From positions 2,778,501-2,842,500 of the forward strand of contig JAUPFL010000001.1 in the NCBI GenBank assembly GCA_030562215.1: a stretch of 64,000 nucleotides of DNA. Reading direction: 5' to 3'. The notes beneath the pieces were generated by a model. The model saw nothing but the letters and a program-made list of their open reading frames with translations. It searched no databases and was not told the DNA's origin. Shown here one piece after another: positions 9,375 to 19,814 of this stretch. This DNA is from Peribacillus frigoritolerans. GTDB taxonomy: Bacteria; Bacillota; Bacilli; Bacillales; DSM-1321. The position numbers and the translations under genes were made by a program. Each line of letters starts with the position of its first letter. The stretch's first letter is position 1.

Positions 9375-10934
9375 ATGGAACCCATGACAATCATCTTCAC
9401 TTTGCTTGGCCTAATCGTCGGTGCAGTTGTTGGTTATTTTATTCACAAATCAAAATTTGAGAGTAGAATAGCAGGGGCAAAGGGCTCTGCAGAGCACATC
9501 CTTGAGGATGCAAAACGTGAAGCGGAAGCACTTAAGAAAGAAGCCTTGTTGGAAGCAAAAGATGAAATTCATAAAGTTCGTGCCGATTCGGATCGGGAAG
9601 CCCGTGAAAGAAGGAACGAATTACAAAAACAAGAAAATCGGTTATTGCAAAGAGAAGAGAATCTGGACCGTAAGGATGAAACGTTAGACAAACGTGAGAG
9701 CCTTTTGAGAGAAAAAGAAGATTCTCTAAACCAAAGACAACAGCATATTGAAGAGATGGAAAGCAAAGTGGAAGAGACGGTTCGTAAGCAGCAAACAGAG
9801 CTTGAACGTGTTTCCGGTTTAACTCGTGAAGAGGCTAAAGCAATCATTATAGACCGAATGGAAAACGAGCTTGCTCACGATGTAGCGCTTATGATTAAAG
9901 AAAGTGATACCCGTGCCAAAGAAGAAGCTGATAAAAAAGCAAAAGAAGTCCTTTCTCTTGCCATTCAGCGTTGTGCGGCTGATCATGTTGCAGAAACCAC
10001 CGTTTCTGTAGTAAATCTTCCAAACGATGAAATGAAAGGGCGGATAATCGGACGTGAAGGACGAAATATCCGGACGTTAGAAACGCTAACAGGTATTGAC
10101 CTTATTATTGATGATACTCCTGAAGCTGTCATTTTATCTGGATTCGATCCAATTAGACGGGAAACGGCACGCTTGGCTCTTGAGAAACTTGTTCAGGACG
10201 GACGGATCCATCCGGCCCGCATTGAAGAAATGGTTGACAAAGCAAGACGTGAGGTAGATGAACATATTCGTGAAATTGGTGAACAAACTACTTTTGAAGT
10301 TGGAGTTCACGGTCTCCATCCAGATCTCATCAAAATACTAGGACGTTTGAAATTCCGTACCAGTTATGGGCAAAACGTGCTTAAACATTCAATTGAAGTG
10401 GCCCAGCTTTCAGGTTTACTGGCCGCTGAGCTCGGTGAGGATGAAGTACTTGCCCGCCGTGCAGGTTTATTGCATGATATTGGGAAAGCGATCGATCATG
10501 AAGTGGAAGGCAGTCACGTTGAAATTGGCGTTGAATTAGCAACCAAATATAAAGAGCATCCAACTGTCATTAACAGCATCGCTTCACATCATGGCGATAC
10601 GGAACCAACTTCCATCATTTCAGTGCTTGTGGCTGCCGCTGATGCGTTATCAGCTGCAAGACCGGGAGCTAGAAGTGAAACGCTTGAAAATTACATTAGA
10701 AGACTTGAAAAACTTGAGGAAATTTCCGAGTCCTATGATGGAGTGGAAAAATCTTTTGCGATTCAAGCCGGACGTGAAGTGCGGATTCTAGTGAAACCAG
10801 AACAAATCGATGATCTTTCGGCACATCGACTCGCACGTGATATCCGGAAAAGGATTGAAGAAGAGCTCGATTACCCAGGACATATAAAAGTCACGGTCAT
10901 CCGTGAAACAAGAGCAGTCGAATACGCCAAATAA
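9375..10934 (+). CDS. rny: Ribonuclease Y
   Basis: This is the membrane-anchored endoribonuclease that starts mRNA decay in Firmicutes. Order: N-terminal transmembrane helix ([18 protein letters not shown]), a long coiled coil rich in Glu/Lys/Arg (about residues 30-200), a KH domain ([17 protein letters not shown]), and an HD domain with [12 protein letters not shown]. It is about 519 aa. ATG 9375 is chosen for the GGGGAGGTGA site directly upstream; the open frame extends to 9309 without a better start. Intact and followed by a terminator. Confidence 0.96.
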   Translation: MEPMTIIFTLLGLIVGAVVGYFIHKSKFESRIAGAKGSAEHILEDAKREAEALKKEALLEAKDEIHKVRADSDREARERRNELQKQENRLLQREENLDRKDETLDKRESLLREKEDSLNQRQQHIEEMESKVEETVRKQQTELERVSGLTREEAKAIIIDRMENELAHDVALMIKESDTRAKEEADKKAKEVLSLAIQRCAADHVAETTVSVVNLPNDEMKGRIIGREGRNIRTLETLTGIDLIIDDTPEAVILSGFDPIRRETARLALEKLVQDGRIHPARIEEMVDKARREVDEHIREIGEQTTFEVGVHGLHPDLIKILGRLKFRTSYGQNVLKHSIEVAQLSGLLAAELGEDEVLARRAGLLHDIGKAIDHEVEGSHVEIGVELATKYKEHPTVINSIASHHGDTEPTSIISVLVAAADALSAARPGARSETLENYIRRLEKLEEISESYDGVEKSFAIQAGREVRILVKPEQIDDLSAHRLARDIRKRIEEELDYPGHIKVTVIRETRAVEYAK

Positions 10935-10948
10935 TTGTTAATGAAAGA

Positions 10949-10978
10949 CGAAGTGGTGCAAACCACTTCGTTTTTTCT
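10949..10978 (+). terminator. Terminator after rny
   Basis: CGAAGTGGT-GCAA-ACCACTTCG followed by TTTTTT. Confidence 0.92.
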
Positions 10979-11086
10979 TTTTCCGATATTAATCGTTAAG
11001 CGTAATTCTTATAATTACCCCAAATTATGTTACAATACATACTTGAATCATTCATATAATTAGGTGAATCCAGAAAGGGTTTTACA

Positions 11087-11884
11087 ATGAAATTGCTATT
11101 TATTGGAGATGTAGTGGGGTCTCCAGGTCGTGACATGATCCAAGAATACCTTCCTAAGTTAAAAGAAAAGTATCGTCCGCATATCACGGTCATCAATGGC
11201 GAGAATGCCGCAAGTGGCCGGGGAATTACAGAAAAGATTTACCGCAGTTTTTTAGAGTGGGGAGCGCAGGCAGTGACCATGGGAAACCATACATGGGATA
11301 ATCGTGATATTTTCAATTTTATTGATGAAGCGAAATATCTCGTCCGTCCAGCAAACTTTCCAGACGGGGTACCTGGAGAAGGTATGAAATTTTTAAAATT
11401 GAACCAGCATGAAATAGCGGTCATCAATTTGCAAGCGAGAACGTTCATGCCGGATTTGGATTGTCCGTTCAAAAAGGCGGAAGAACTAGTGGCGGAGGCT
11501 CGAAAAAAGACACCGATCATCTTTGTCGATTTTCATGGAGAAGCTACAAGTGAAAAGCAAGCTATGGGGTGGTTCCTTGATGGTAAGGTTACAGCCGTTG
11601 TTGGTACACACACACACGTCCAGACAGCCGATAATCGTATATTACCTGCAGGCACCGCTTACATATCGGATGTAGGCATGACAGGACCATATGATGGCAT
11701 CCTTGGTATGGAAAGAGAGGCAGTCATCCATCGGTTCCTGACCAGCCTTCCTGTTCGTTTCGAAGTCCCAAAAGAGGGACGGACCCTATTAAGTGGGGTT
11801 CTCCTTGAAATTGATGATAAAACTGGCAAGGCAAAGAAGATAGAAAGGATCCTGATTAACGAAGATCATCCCTTTTATCATTGA
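11087..11884 (+). CDS. ymdB: YmdB metallophosphoesterase (cyclic-nucleotide phosphodiesterase)
   Basis: This 265 aa protein starts MKLLFIGDVVGSPGRD and carries NGENAASGRG, GNHTWDN and HTHVQTAD, the metal ligands of the YmdB calcineurin-like family. In B. subtilis YmdB affects biofilm formation and colony development, and it neighbours rny there too. AGAAAGGG precedes ATG 11087. A hairpin follows. Confidence 0.93.
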   Translation: MKLLFIGDVVGSPGRDMIQEYLPKLKEKYRPHITVINGENAASGRGITEKIYRSFLEWGAQAVTMGNHTWDNRDIFNFIDEAKYLVRPANFPDGVPGEGMKFLKLNQHEIAVINLQARTFMPDLDCPFKKAEELVAEARKKTPIIFVDFHGEATSEKQAMGWFLDGKVTAVVGTHTHVQTADNRILPAGTAYISDVGMTGPYDGILGMEREAVIHRFLTSLPVRFEVPKEGRTLLSGVLLEIDDKTGKAKKIERILINEDHPFYH

Positions 11885-11888
11885 TTCG

Positions 11889-11924
11889 AACGGATGGGCA
11901 GTCAAACTGGGCATCCGTTTTTCC
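11889..11924 (+). terminator. Terminator after ymdB
   Basis: AACGGATG and CATCCGTT pair across a ~16 nt loop containing a GGGCAG/CTGGGC-like element, followed by TTTT. Confidence 0.7.
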
Positions 11925-12058
11925 ATCCTTTAATAAATGGTGTACAATCCTGGTTTTCTTTGTCATACAAGTTTTACTTGATGAATATAGTAGCAGTGGA
12001 AAGTGTTATAACTATTTAGCCAAGTTAGAATCGGCAGGGAAAACAAGGAGGACTAGGA

Positions 12059-12319
12059 ATGGAAATATTAAAAGTTTCAGCAAAATCTAATCCTAATTCT
12101 GTAGCAGGCGCACTAGCGGGAGTGCTCAGGGAAAGAGGAGCAGCCGAAATTCAAGCAATCGGTGCAGGTGCGTTAAATCAAGCCGTCAAGGCAGTAGCAA
12201 TCGCAAGAGGGTTTGTCGCACCTAGTGGAGTTGACTTGATTTGTATTCCTGCCTTTACAGATATACTTATTGATGGCGAAGAGAGAACGGCAATAAAACT
12301 AATCATTGAACCAAGATAA
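12059..12319 (+). CDS. spoVS: Stage V sporulation protein S
   Basis: SpoVS is 86 aa, nearly invariant across Bacillus, starting MEILKVSAKSNPNSVAGALA with the C-terminal GEERTAIKLIIEPR. It is an Alba-like small nucleic-acid-binding type protein needed for progress through stage V of sporulation. ATG 12059 follows AACAAGGAGGA. Its place after ymdB is the conserved one. Confidence 0.97.
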   Translation: MEILKVSAKSNPNSVAGALAGVLRERGAAEIQAIGAGALNQAVKAVAIARGFVAPSGVDLICIPAFTDILIDGEERTAIKLIIEPR

Positions 12320-12450
12320 TTGCATGTTTGGGTGTCCTGTTTGTCGGATGGCGAGCAGGCTCTTTTTGTCGTGAAATCCAAATGACGAAAGGCCCGTGTC
12401 GTTTATGATGGATCTATAATTATAAAAAAGGTGCAGGAAGGGGGATTACA

Positions 12451-13382
12451 TTGGAGATTTTTGATGCACATTGTGATGTGCTGATGAAGATGTTCATCGA
12501 TCCGGATATTTCTTTTGCAAATAGTGATAAATTACATATAACAAAGCGGAGTTTATTGGATGAAGGGGGAAAAGTCCAATGTTTTGCCATATATATTCCT
12601 GAAAAAGTCCACCCTGATATGAGGTTTCAAGCAGCTTTAGCGATGGTGGATATTTTTCATGAAAAGATTTTATCAGAGCCGGAAATGAAATTTATAAAAA
12701 CCAAGGCAGACATCGAATCTTTAAAAGAAAAGGAAATCGGTGCAATGCTAACTTTGGAGGGCTGCGATTGCATTGGGAATGATTTGTTGAAACTGAAAAC
12801 CCTTATTCATCTTGGAGTGTCCTCCGTAGGTCTAACTTGGAATTATGCTAACTTGGTAGCGGATGGGGCATTAGAAACAAGAGGGGTGGCTTGACAGGAT
12901 TTGGAACGGAGGTGGTCGCGCTATTGAATGAGAAGTCAATTTGGTGTGATTTATCCCATTTATCTGAAGCTGGATTTTGGGACACCCTAAAGTTGGCGAA
13001 ATTCCCAATCGCCTCCCATTCGAATGCTTATCAACTTTGTCCGCATCCGAGAAATTTAAAGGACGGGCAGATAAAAGCCCTTTTACAGAAAAATGGGGTG
13101 ATCGGCGTAACCTTTGTCCCGCAATTTCTAGCAAGTGGCTCGGCTACGATAAAGGATATCTTGAAACATATAGAGCATATATGCAGTTTGGGCGGAGAGA
13201 GACAAATTGGATTAGGGTCCGACTTCGATGGAATCGATCATATGGTAGAGAATTTAATGTCATATAAGGATTATCATAACTTAATAAATGAATTGAACAG
13301 GCTTTATTCCAGTGAGTTTATAAAAGGTCTCCTTTTTGATAATTTCACTCGTAATTTTCCGCCTGAAAAGGAAATATCTTAA
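12451..13382 (+). pseudogene. Membrane dipeptidase (peptidase M19), one frameshift
   Basis: Two frames join into a ~310 aa renal-dipeptidase-type zinc enzyme that cleaves dipeptides. Visible are the N-terminal metal motif FDAHCDV, the bridging Glu in LTLEGCD, ASHSNAY, and GLGSDFDGI near the C terminus. TTG 12451 follows GCAGGAAGGGGG. Frame is lost in the G run 12883-12886; one more G restores ETRGGGLTGFGTEVV and reads to the TAA at 13380. The internal ATG of the second frame is an artefact. Located between spoVS and korA, as in related Bacillus. Confidence 0.85.
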
Positions 13383-13597
13383 GTGATTTTCAATTCTTAC
13401 TATATAGATACGAATGAATATTCTGAAAATATAAAAAATAAAAGCAAAAAGGTTGCAATTTGATGATTTAACCGATAGAATTGAAAGCGTTTAGTACACC
13501 TTTCCTAAATTAGAACGATGATTATACATAGTGGAATGTTCTAAGAGAGGTGCGGTTAAATGCATTTATATACGAACGTCCTAAAGGAGTGTAAGAC

Positions 13598-15355
13598 ATG
13601 ATCAATCAACTTTCATGGAAAGTTGGCGGACAACAAGGTGAAGGTATTGAAAGTACAGGAGAAATATTCTGTATTGCCCTCAATCGCTTAGGTTATTACT
13701 TGTATGGCTACCGTCATTTCTCATCCCGAATCAAGGGTGGACACACGAATAACAAAATTCGTGTAAGTACTACGGAAACTCGTGCTATCTCTGATGATTT
13801 AGACATCTTAGTTGCTTTTGACCAAGAAACAATTGACGTCAATTATAAAGAATTACATGAGGGTGGCATCATAATTGCAGATGCAAAATTCAAACCTGTC
13901 TGCCCAGAAGATACAAAGGCAGAATTATATATTGTTCCTTTTACGGAAATAGCAGCCGAATTAGGGACATCATTAATGAAAAATATGGTCGCCATCGGTG
14001 CGACATGTGCTGTTCTTGGAATGGAAATTTCCGTATTCAACGATGTGGTTGATGAAATATTCGGCCGTAAAGGTGAAGAGATCGTTAAGAAGAATATGGA
14101 TGCCATTACTGCCGGCTATAAGGCAATGGAAGTGTTGCTTGGAGAAAAACTGGGCGCGATGGAGCTGGAAAAGGCAGACGGCCAAAAACGAATGTTCATG
14201 ATCGGAAACGATGCTATCGCTTTAGGCGCAGTTGCAGGCGGTTGCCGCTTCATGGCAGCTTACCCGATTACTCCGGCCTCGGAAATTATGGAATACTTAA
14301 TCAAGAAACTTCCTCAATTTGGCGGGACGGTCATACAGACTGAAGATGAAATCGCGGCAGCCACAATGGCAATCGGTGCCAACTATGGCGGTGTACGTGC
14401 CATCACAGCTTCAGCTGGACCTGGACTTTCCTTGAAAATGGAAGCGATTGGTTTAGCGGGCATTACCGAAACGCCAATTGTCATCGTCGATACTCAGCGT
14501 GGCGGTCCATCTACGGGACTTCCTACAAAACAGGAGCAATCCGATTTAATGGCCATGATTTATGGTACACATGGTGAAATACCTAAAATCGTCATGGCTC
14601 CGAGTACTGTTGAGGAAGCTTTTTATGATACGGCAGAAGCATTCAACCTTGCAGAGGAATATCAATGTCCAGTTATCGTTTTATCCGACTTACAGCTATC
14701 ATTAGGTAAACAAACGGTTCAGCCGCTTGATTATGGCAAAGTGGAGATAAGACGCGGAAAATTGGTTGACTTTGAAATTGAAGAGCCTGAAAACAAATCT
14801 TACTTCAAGCGTTATGAAGTTACGGAAGACGGAGTCTCACCACGGGTAGTACCTGGTATGAAAAATGGAATTCACCATGTTACAGGTGTTGAACATGATG
14901 AAACGGGCAGACCTTCCGAGACGGCCTTGAATCGCAAATTACAAATGGATAAACGGATGCGTAAGCTGAATAATTTAACTAACACATTCCAAACACCAGT
15001 ATACAAAAACACACCGCATGAAGAAGCGGATTTATTAATTCTTGGTTTTAACTCAACACGCGGGACGATTGATGAAGCGATCGGCCGTTTAGAAACGGAT
15101 GGAATGAAAGTGAATCATGCGCAAATCCGTTTGATTCATCCTTTCCCAGCTGATGAAGTCCTATCATTGGTGCAAAGTGCTAAGAAAGTAGTAGTTATTG
15201 AAAATAATGCGACTGGACAATTGGCTAATATTATCAAGATGAATGTCGGACATGTTAATAAAATTAAAAGCATCCTAAAATATGATGGCAACCCATTCCT
15301 CCCGCATGAAATTCACACACAATGCAAGGAGATGTTCGAATATGGCAACGTTTAA
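13598..15355 (+). CDS. korA: 2-oxoacid:acceptor oxidoreductase, alpha subunit
   Basis: This 585 aa protein fuses a gamma-type domain at the N terminus (WKVGGQQGEGIESTGEIF) with the pyrimidine-binding alpha domain (AAYPITPASEIMEYL, TEDEIAAATMAIGANYGG). It is the KorA-type subunit of a two-subunit 2-oxoglutarate/2-oxoacid ferredoxin oxidoreductase. ATG 13598 follows CTAAAGGAGTG. Its last 14 bases overlap korB, so the pair is translationally coupled. Exact oxoacid specificity cannot be told from sequence. Confidence 0.92.
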   Translation: MINQLSWKVGGQQGEGIESTGEIFCIALNRLGYYLYGYRHFSSRIKGGHTNNKIRVSTTETRAISDDLDILVAFDQETIDVNYKELHEGGIIIADAKFKPVCPEDTKAELYIVPFTEIAAELGTSLMKNMVAIGATCAVLGMEISVFNDVVDEIFGRKGEEIVKKNMDAITAGYKAMEVLLGEKLGAMELEKADGQKRMFMIGNDAIALGAVAGGCRFMAAYPITPASEIMEYLIKKLPQFGGTVIQTEDEIAAATMAIGANYGGVRAITASAGPGLSLKMEAIGLAGITETPIVIVDTQRGGPSTGLPTKQEQSDLMAMIYGTHGEIPKIVMAPSTVEEAFYDTAEAFNLAEEYQCPVIVLSDLQLSLGKQTVQPLDYGKVEIRRGKLVDFEIEEPENKSYFKRYEVTEDGVSPRVVPGMKNGIHHVTGVEHDETGRPSETALNRKLQMDKRMRKLNNLTNTFQTPVYKNTPHEEADLLILGFNSTRGTIDEAIGRLETDGMKVNHAQIRLIHPFPADEVLSLVQSAKKVVVIENNATGQLANIIKMNVGHVNKIKSILKYDGNPFLPHEIHTQCKEMFEYGNV

Positions 15356-16208
15356 AGATTTTCGGAATGATGTAAAACCAAACTGGTGTCCTGGCTGCGG
15401 AGATTTCTCCGTTCAGGCTGCCATGCAGCGTGCGGCAGCCAATGTAGGATTAGAGCCGGAGAACTTGGCTGTTGTTTCCGGTATCGGCTGTTCAGGGCGT
15501 ATATCCGGTTACATCAAGTCATATGGTTTCCACGGCATCCATGGCCGCTCACTGCCAATTGCCCAAGGAGTAAAAATGGCCAACCGTGAATTGACCGTTA
15601 TAGCTTCAGGCGGTGACGGAGATGGTTTTGCAATCGGGATGGGACATACCATACATGCGATCCGCCGTAATATAGACATTACGTATATTGTCATGGATAA
15701 CCAAATTTATGGATTGACAAAAGGCCAGACTTCACCTAGATCCGCTGCTGGATTTAAAACGAAATCAACTCCAGAAGGATCAATAGAACAGGCTGTTTCA
15801 CCTATGGAATTAGCATTGTCAGCTGGCGCTACGTTTGTCGCTCAAAGCTTTTCCACTGATTTAAAGGACCTGACGGCGATCATTGAAGCAGGGATAAACC
15901 ATAAAGGGTTCTCCTTTATCAATGTATTCTCTCCTTGCGTAACATACAATAAGATCAATACGTATGATTGGTTTAAACAAAACTTAACTAAATTGAATAC
16001 GATTGAAGGCTATGATTCATCAAATAAAGAACAGGCCATGCAGACTTTGATGCAGCATGACAGCCTTGTGACAGGGATTATTTATCAAGACTCTTCACGC
16101 CCTTCGTACCAGGAATTAGTGCCAGGGTATGCTGAGAAAGCGTTAAACAAATCAGATCTGACACTGGATCAAGCGCACTTTGATAAGCTTGTTGCTGAAT
16201 TTATGTGA
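15342..16208 (+). CDS. korB: 2-oxoacid:ferredoxin oxidoreductase, beta subunit
   Basis: This ~288 aa thiamine diphosphate-binding subunit carries NWCPGCGDFS, GIGCSGR and the ThDP/Mg motif GGDGDGFAIG ... DNQIYGLTKGQTSP. The ATG at 15342 gives MATFKDFRNDVKPNW and lies inside the 3' end of korA, with CAAGGAG upstream. The open frame extends to 15282 but that start would be buried in korA. Works with KorA; followed by a strong terminator. Confidence 0.93.
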   Translation: MATFKDFRNDVKPNWCPGCGDFSVQAAMQRAAANVGLEPENLAVVSGIGCSGRISGYIKSYGFHGIHGRSLPIAQGVKMANRELTVIASGGDGDGFAIGMGHTIHAIRRNIDITYIVMDNQIYGLTKGQTSPRSAAGFKTKSTPEGSIEQAVSPMELALSAGATFVAQSFSTDLKDLTAIIEAGINHKGFSFINVFSPCVTYNKINTYDWFKQNLTKLNTIEGYDSSNKEQAMQTLMQHDSLVTGIIYQDSSRPSYQELVPGYAEKALNKSDLTLDQAHFDKLVAEFM

Positions 16209-16213
16209 AAATT

Positions 16214-16249
16214 AAAAGGTTCACCCCTTAGGATGGGGTGAACCTTTTT
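16214..16249 (+). terminator. Terminator after korAB
   Basis: AAAAGGTTCACCCC pairs perfectly with GGGGTGAACCTTTT around TTAGGAT, with a T tail. It may also serve the convergent coat-like gene. Confidence 0.92.
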
Positions 16250-16302
16250 GTGATTAATGGGACAGCTCAAGTAGAGAGAATCACTGTACTCTTTAAATTA
16301 GC

Positions 16303-16692
16303 TTACCAAAAACCGTTATTGCATCCGCAGCCGAATGAGAAGAGGTTGCAACGATTCCTTCTGCGACAATGGCGGTCCCGATCGCGATCACGGTCCCGAT
16401 CACGGTCCCGATCCCGATCGCGGTCGCGCCTATTACAGCCCCTTACAGCACGACAAAAATCATCTGCGATTCTATCGTTGTCCCGATCACGATCCCGATC
16501 ACGGTCCCGATCGTGGTGCCGGTCGCGGTCCCGATCGCGGTCCCGATCGTGGTGCCGATCGTGGTGCCGGTCGCGGTCCCGATCGCGGTCGCGCCTATTA
16601 CAGCCCCTCACAGCACGACAAAAATCATCTGCGATTCTGTCGTTATTATTGTTGTTATCATGATGATCGTGATTATTGCATCCACATGACAT
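16303..16692 (-). CDS. Asp/Arg-repeat, Cys/His-rich spore-coat-like protein
   Basis: This is a 129 aa low-complexity protein. It has an N-terminal MSCGCNNHDHHDNNNNNDR, two copies of DRIADDFCRAVRGCNRRD each followed by long DR/HD dipeptide tracts, and a C-terminal NLFSFGCGCNNGFW. The Cys-Gly-Cys ends and Asp/His/Arg tracts recall spore coat or metal-binding structural proteins. Coat function is inference only. ATG at 16692 (reading leftward) is chosen over an upstream GTG because GAAGGAG sits 8 bp before it. The coding DNA contains an internal duplication of 165 bp (55 codons). All six frames are partly open because of the repeats; only this frame has a good ribosome site and sensible ends. 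Confidence 0.7.
   Translation of the reverse strand: MSCGCNNHDHHDNNNNNDRIADDFCRAVRGCNRRDRDRDRDRHHDRHHDRDRDRDRDRHHDRDRDRDRDRDNDRIADDFCRAVRGCNRRDRDRDRDRDRDRDRDRDRHCRRRNRCNLFSFGCGCNNGFW
16417..16645. repeat. Internal 165 bp tandem duplication in the DR-repeat gene
   Basis: The block containing GCGCCTATTACAGCCCCT and GACAAAAATCATCTGCGATT occurs around 16426-16480 and again around 16591-16645. The offset is exactly 165 bp, with only a few substitutions. Between and around the copies the sequence is a run of imperfect CGGTCCCGATCG-like hexamer units. Confidence 0.85.
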
Positions 16693-16920
16693 ATAAGTCA
16701 CTCCTTCATAATTTTGTTGTACAAGATATCTTATTCGAGAGCGGACAAGATGCTATAGAAACATGACCCATTTAACAAAAATGTACGGATGCCTAAAGTC
16801 ATCATCATTAATCTGAAAAGGCCGGTACAACAGGGATTATGGTATTTTTGTGATTGATTTTTCATATCTTTACATATTAAGGTAGAGAAAAAGAACAGCC
16901 CTATTTCAGGGGGAATGTAC

Positions 16921-17963
16921 ATGTTGAGAGGTAAAATGAAAGCCATAGTCAAACACCATCGAGGTTATGGGGCACAATTACAAGTTGTCGATATACCGGA
17001 TATTCGTGATGACGAGGTCTTGATCCGGGTGAAAATGACTTCGATCTGCGGAACGGATATTCATATTTTCACCTGGGATGAATGGTCACAAGGAAGAGTG
17101 AGTCCACCATATGTGTTTGGGCACGAATTTGCTGGGGAAGTAATCGAGATAGGAGCAAGGGTCAGCAATGTTTCAGTTGGTGATTATGTATCTGCCGAAA
17201 CGCATATTGTTTGCGGTACATGCAGGCAGTGCTTGACCGGTCAATTCCATATTTGTAAAAAAACGGACATTATCGGTGTTGATAAACAAGGTTGCTTTGC
17301 AGACTATATAGCTCTGCCAGCCAAAAATTTATGGAAAAATCCAAGTAATATGCCACTAGATATAGCTACCATCCAAGAACCGATGGGTAATGCAGTCCAT
17401 TCAGTGCTAGCTGGCGAGGTGCTGGGGAAAACGGTGGCAATAATCGGCTGTGGTCCAATTGGGCTTATGGCGATTGCTGTAGCAAAGGCCGCGGGTGCTG
17501 ATAAAGTAATCGCTCTTGATATTAATGATTATCGACTTCAGCTTGCCAAAAGATGGGTGCTACGGACCTCATTCATTCAATTAAACAGGATCCAGTGGAA
17601 ATCACGAAAAGCCTCACAAGTGCGGAGGGGGTGGATGTTGTTTGTGAAATGAGCGGTAATCCTGCAGCTATCCAACAAGGGTTCAAGATGGCGACGAATG
17701 GTGGAAGAATATCTATTCTAAGTCTGCCTTCTAAGCCCGTCACGATTAATATAACAGAGGATATTGTATTCAAGGGTCTTACTGTCCAAGGGATAACTGG
17801 AAGGAAGATGTTTTCAACCTGGCAACAGGTTTCAAGTCTGCTAGAAAATGGCAAGGTTGATGTAAAACCAATGATTACCCACCGTTTTTCACTTAGCGAT
17901 TTTGAAAAGGGATTTGAACTGATGATCAAAGGTCAGTGTGGTAAGGTTCTCCTTATACCTTGA
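16921..17963 (+). pseudogene. tdh: L-threonine 3-dehydrogenase, one frameshift
   Basis: This ~347 aa zinc alcohol dehydrogenase-family enzyme oxidises threonine to 2-amino-3-ketobutyrate. Motifs: catalytic Zn ligands in SICGTDIHIF and FGHEFAGEV, a structural zinc cluster CGTCRQCLTGQFHIC, and the NAD fold VAIIGCGPIGLMAIAV. ATG 16921 follows CAGGGGGA. The frame breaks at the A run 17548-17551; one extra A gives LAKKMGATDLIHSIKQD and continues to 17963. Its usual partner kbl is not downstream here. A terminator-like hairpin follows at 18010. Confidence 0.87.
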
Positions 17964-18009
17964 ACATCTGAAAAGGTGGAAATTGCATTGTCTGCATTTG
18001 AAAATTCTT

Positions 18010-18038
18010 GAGAGGCTAACTTCGTTTTAGCCTCTTAT
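18010..18038 (+). terminator. Terminator after tdh; rest of the gap
   Basis: AGAGGCTAA and TTAGCCTCT form the stem, with a TTATTT tail. The rest of 17964-18271 holds a possible miaB promoter (TTGCTG, 17 bp, TGATAA near 18109-18137) and nothing else I can identify. Confidence 0.7.
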
Positions 18039-18271
18039 TTCATGTTTATTTTCAATATTTGTGAAAAATTTCTTACAATTGAAGAAGCCACGACAGAATG
18101 ATTGTTTCTTGCTGTTAAAAGCTTTATACTATGATAATGTGGATATATCACACTTAATAGCTAATATTTACTGGAAATTCTTAAAAAGGAATCCGTATAA
18201 ATCCATTTGAAGATAGGTCTTGAAATAGTTGGTGAAAGAAATAAACTAACTATTTTGAAAGGAGATTAACT

Positions 18272-19813
18272 ATGAACGAGAAACAACGATTAGAATCACA
18301 ACAAGTACAGGCTGAGAATCCAGCGGACAAAAAATCCGAAAAGGACTTCAGTAAGTATTTTCAAGCCGTTTATATTCCCCTTCCTTAAAAGATGCGAAAA
18401 AACGAGGAAAAGAAGAAGTAGAATATCATGATGACTTTGCCATTCCTGAAGGTTTCCGCGGAATGGGGAAGGTAAAAAGTTTTACATTCGTACTTACGGC
18501 TGTCAAATGAACGAACATGATACAGAAGTCATGGCGGGCATCTTTATGGCACTTGGTTATCAGGCGACAGACACGGTGGATGATGCTAACGTCATTTTAC
18601 TTAACACTTGTGCGATTCGGGAAGGCGCAGAGAATAAAGTGTTCGGTGAATTGGGGCATTTAAAATCATTGAAATTGGAAAAGCCCGATCTATTGCTTGG
18701 GGTTTGCGGTTGTATGTCACAAGAGGAGTCAGTTGTAAAGCGGATTCTAGAGAAGCACCATTTTGTAGATATGATTTTCGGAACGCATAATATCCACCGC
18801 CTGCCGCAAATTCTTAATGAAGCTTATCTTTCCAAGGAAATGGTCATTGAGGTTTGGTCTAAAGAAGGTGATGTAATCGAGAACCTTCCGAAAGTGCGTA
18901 AAGGAAAAACGAAGGCATGGGTCAATATCATGTATGGCTGCGATAAGTTTTGTACATACTGCATCGTACCGTACACAAGAGGGAAAGAAAGAAGCCGCAG
19001 GCCTGGAGATATCATCCAAGAAGTCCGTCATTTAGCGGCACAGGGTTACAAGGAAATAACCTTGCTTGGACAGAATGTGAATGCTTACGGTAAAGATTTT
19101 ACAGATATCGAATATCGTTTCGGCGATTTGATGGATGAAATCCGCAAAATCGACATTCCGCGTATTCGTTTTACGACAAGCCATCCCCGTGATTTTGATG
19201 ATCACTTGATTGAAGTGCTGGCTAAAGGCGGAAATCTCGTTGACCATATCCATCTACCAGTTCAATCGGGAAGTACGGACACACTTAAAATCATGGCCCG
19301 TAAATATACACGCGAACAATATTTAGAGCTAGTAAAAAAGATCAAGGAAGCTATCCCAAGTGCATCGCTAACCACGGATATCATTGTAGGCTATCCGAAT
19401 GAAACGGAAGAGCACTTTGAAGAAACGATGTCATTATACCGTGAAGTTGGTTTCGATGCAGCATATACTTACATCTATTCACCGCGTGAGGGAACACCGG
19501 CTGCGAAAATGCAGGATAATGTACCGATGGAAGTGAAAAGGAACGTCTGCAACGCTTGAATGCCCTTGTCAATGAAACGTGCGCATTGAAAATGAAAGAG
19601 TATGATGGGCAGATTGTTGAAGTGCTCGTTGAAGGCGAAAGCAAGAAGAATGCGGAAGTATTAGCAGGTTATACAACGAAAAATAAGCTCGTGAACTTCA
19701 AAGGACCAAAATCCGCTATTGGCAAAATCGTAAAAGTGAAAATCACCGGAACGAAAACATGGTCATTAAATGGGGATATGGTTGAAGAAGCAACGGCGAT
19801 TGAGGTGGAGTAA
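18272..19813 (+). pseudogene. miaB: tRNA-2-methylthio-N6-dimethylallyladenosine synthase MiaB, three frameshifts
   Basis: MiaB is a radical-SAM methylthiotransferase acting on A37 of tRNAs modified by MiaA. The order is intact: an N-terminal UPF0004 domain with [19 protein letters not shown] and CGCMSQEE cysteines, the radical SAM motif [14 protein letters not shown], and a TRAM domain ([12 protein letters not shown]) at the end. ATG 18272 follows GAAAGGAGA. Frame losses lie at the C run 18377-18380 (restoring [15 protein letters not shown]), GG 18471-18472 (restoring [14 protein letters not shown]) and the A run 19536-19539 (restoring [14 protein letters not shown]). Three independent hits in one conserved gene favour sequencing error. 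Confidence 0.9.
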
Positions 19814-19814
19814 T

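Noticed and set aside
11881-12090. 69-codon ORF between ymdB and spoVS
   Set aside because: It covers the ymdB terminator and the spoVS ribosome site and has no protein-like features.
414-13382. Programmed frameshifting at ATGA-like overlaps (ymfF pieces, dipeptidase, later genes)
   Set aside because: The apparent ATGA overlaps are chance starts after homopolymer losses; no slippery heptamer plus pseudoknot pattern recurs, and the affected genes are not known for frameshifting.
16380-16600. CRISPR-like array in the CGGTCCCGATCG repeats
   Set aside because: Units are short, continuous and in coding phase, with no unique spacers of constant length.
16238-16766. Long plus-strand ORFs rich in SRSRSR, PDHGPDRG or VPIAVPI
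   Set aside because: They are alternative frames of the same hexamer-rich DNA, without ribosome sites; only the minus-strand frame has a good start and CGC-capped ends.
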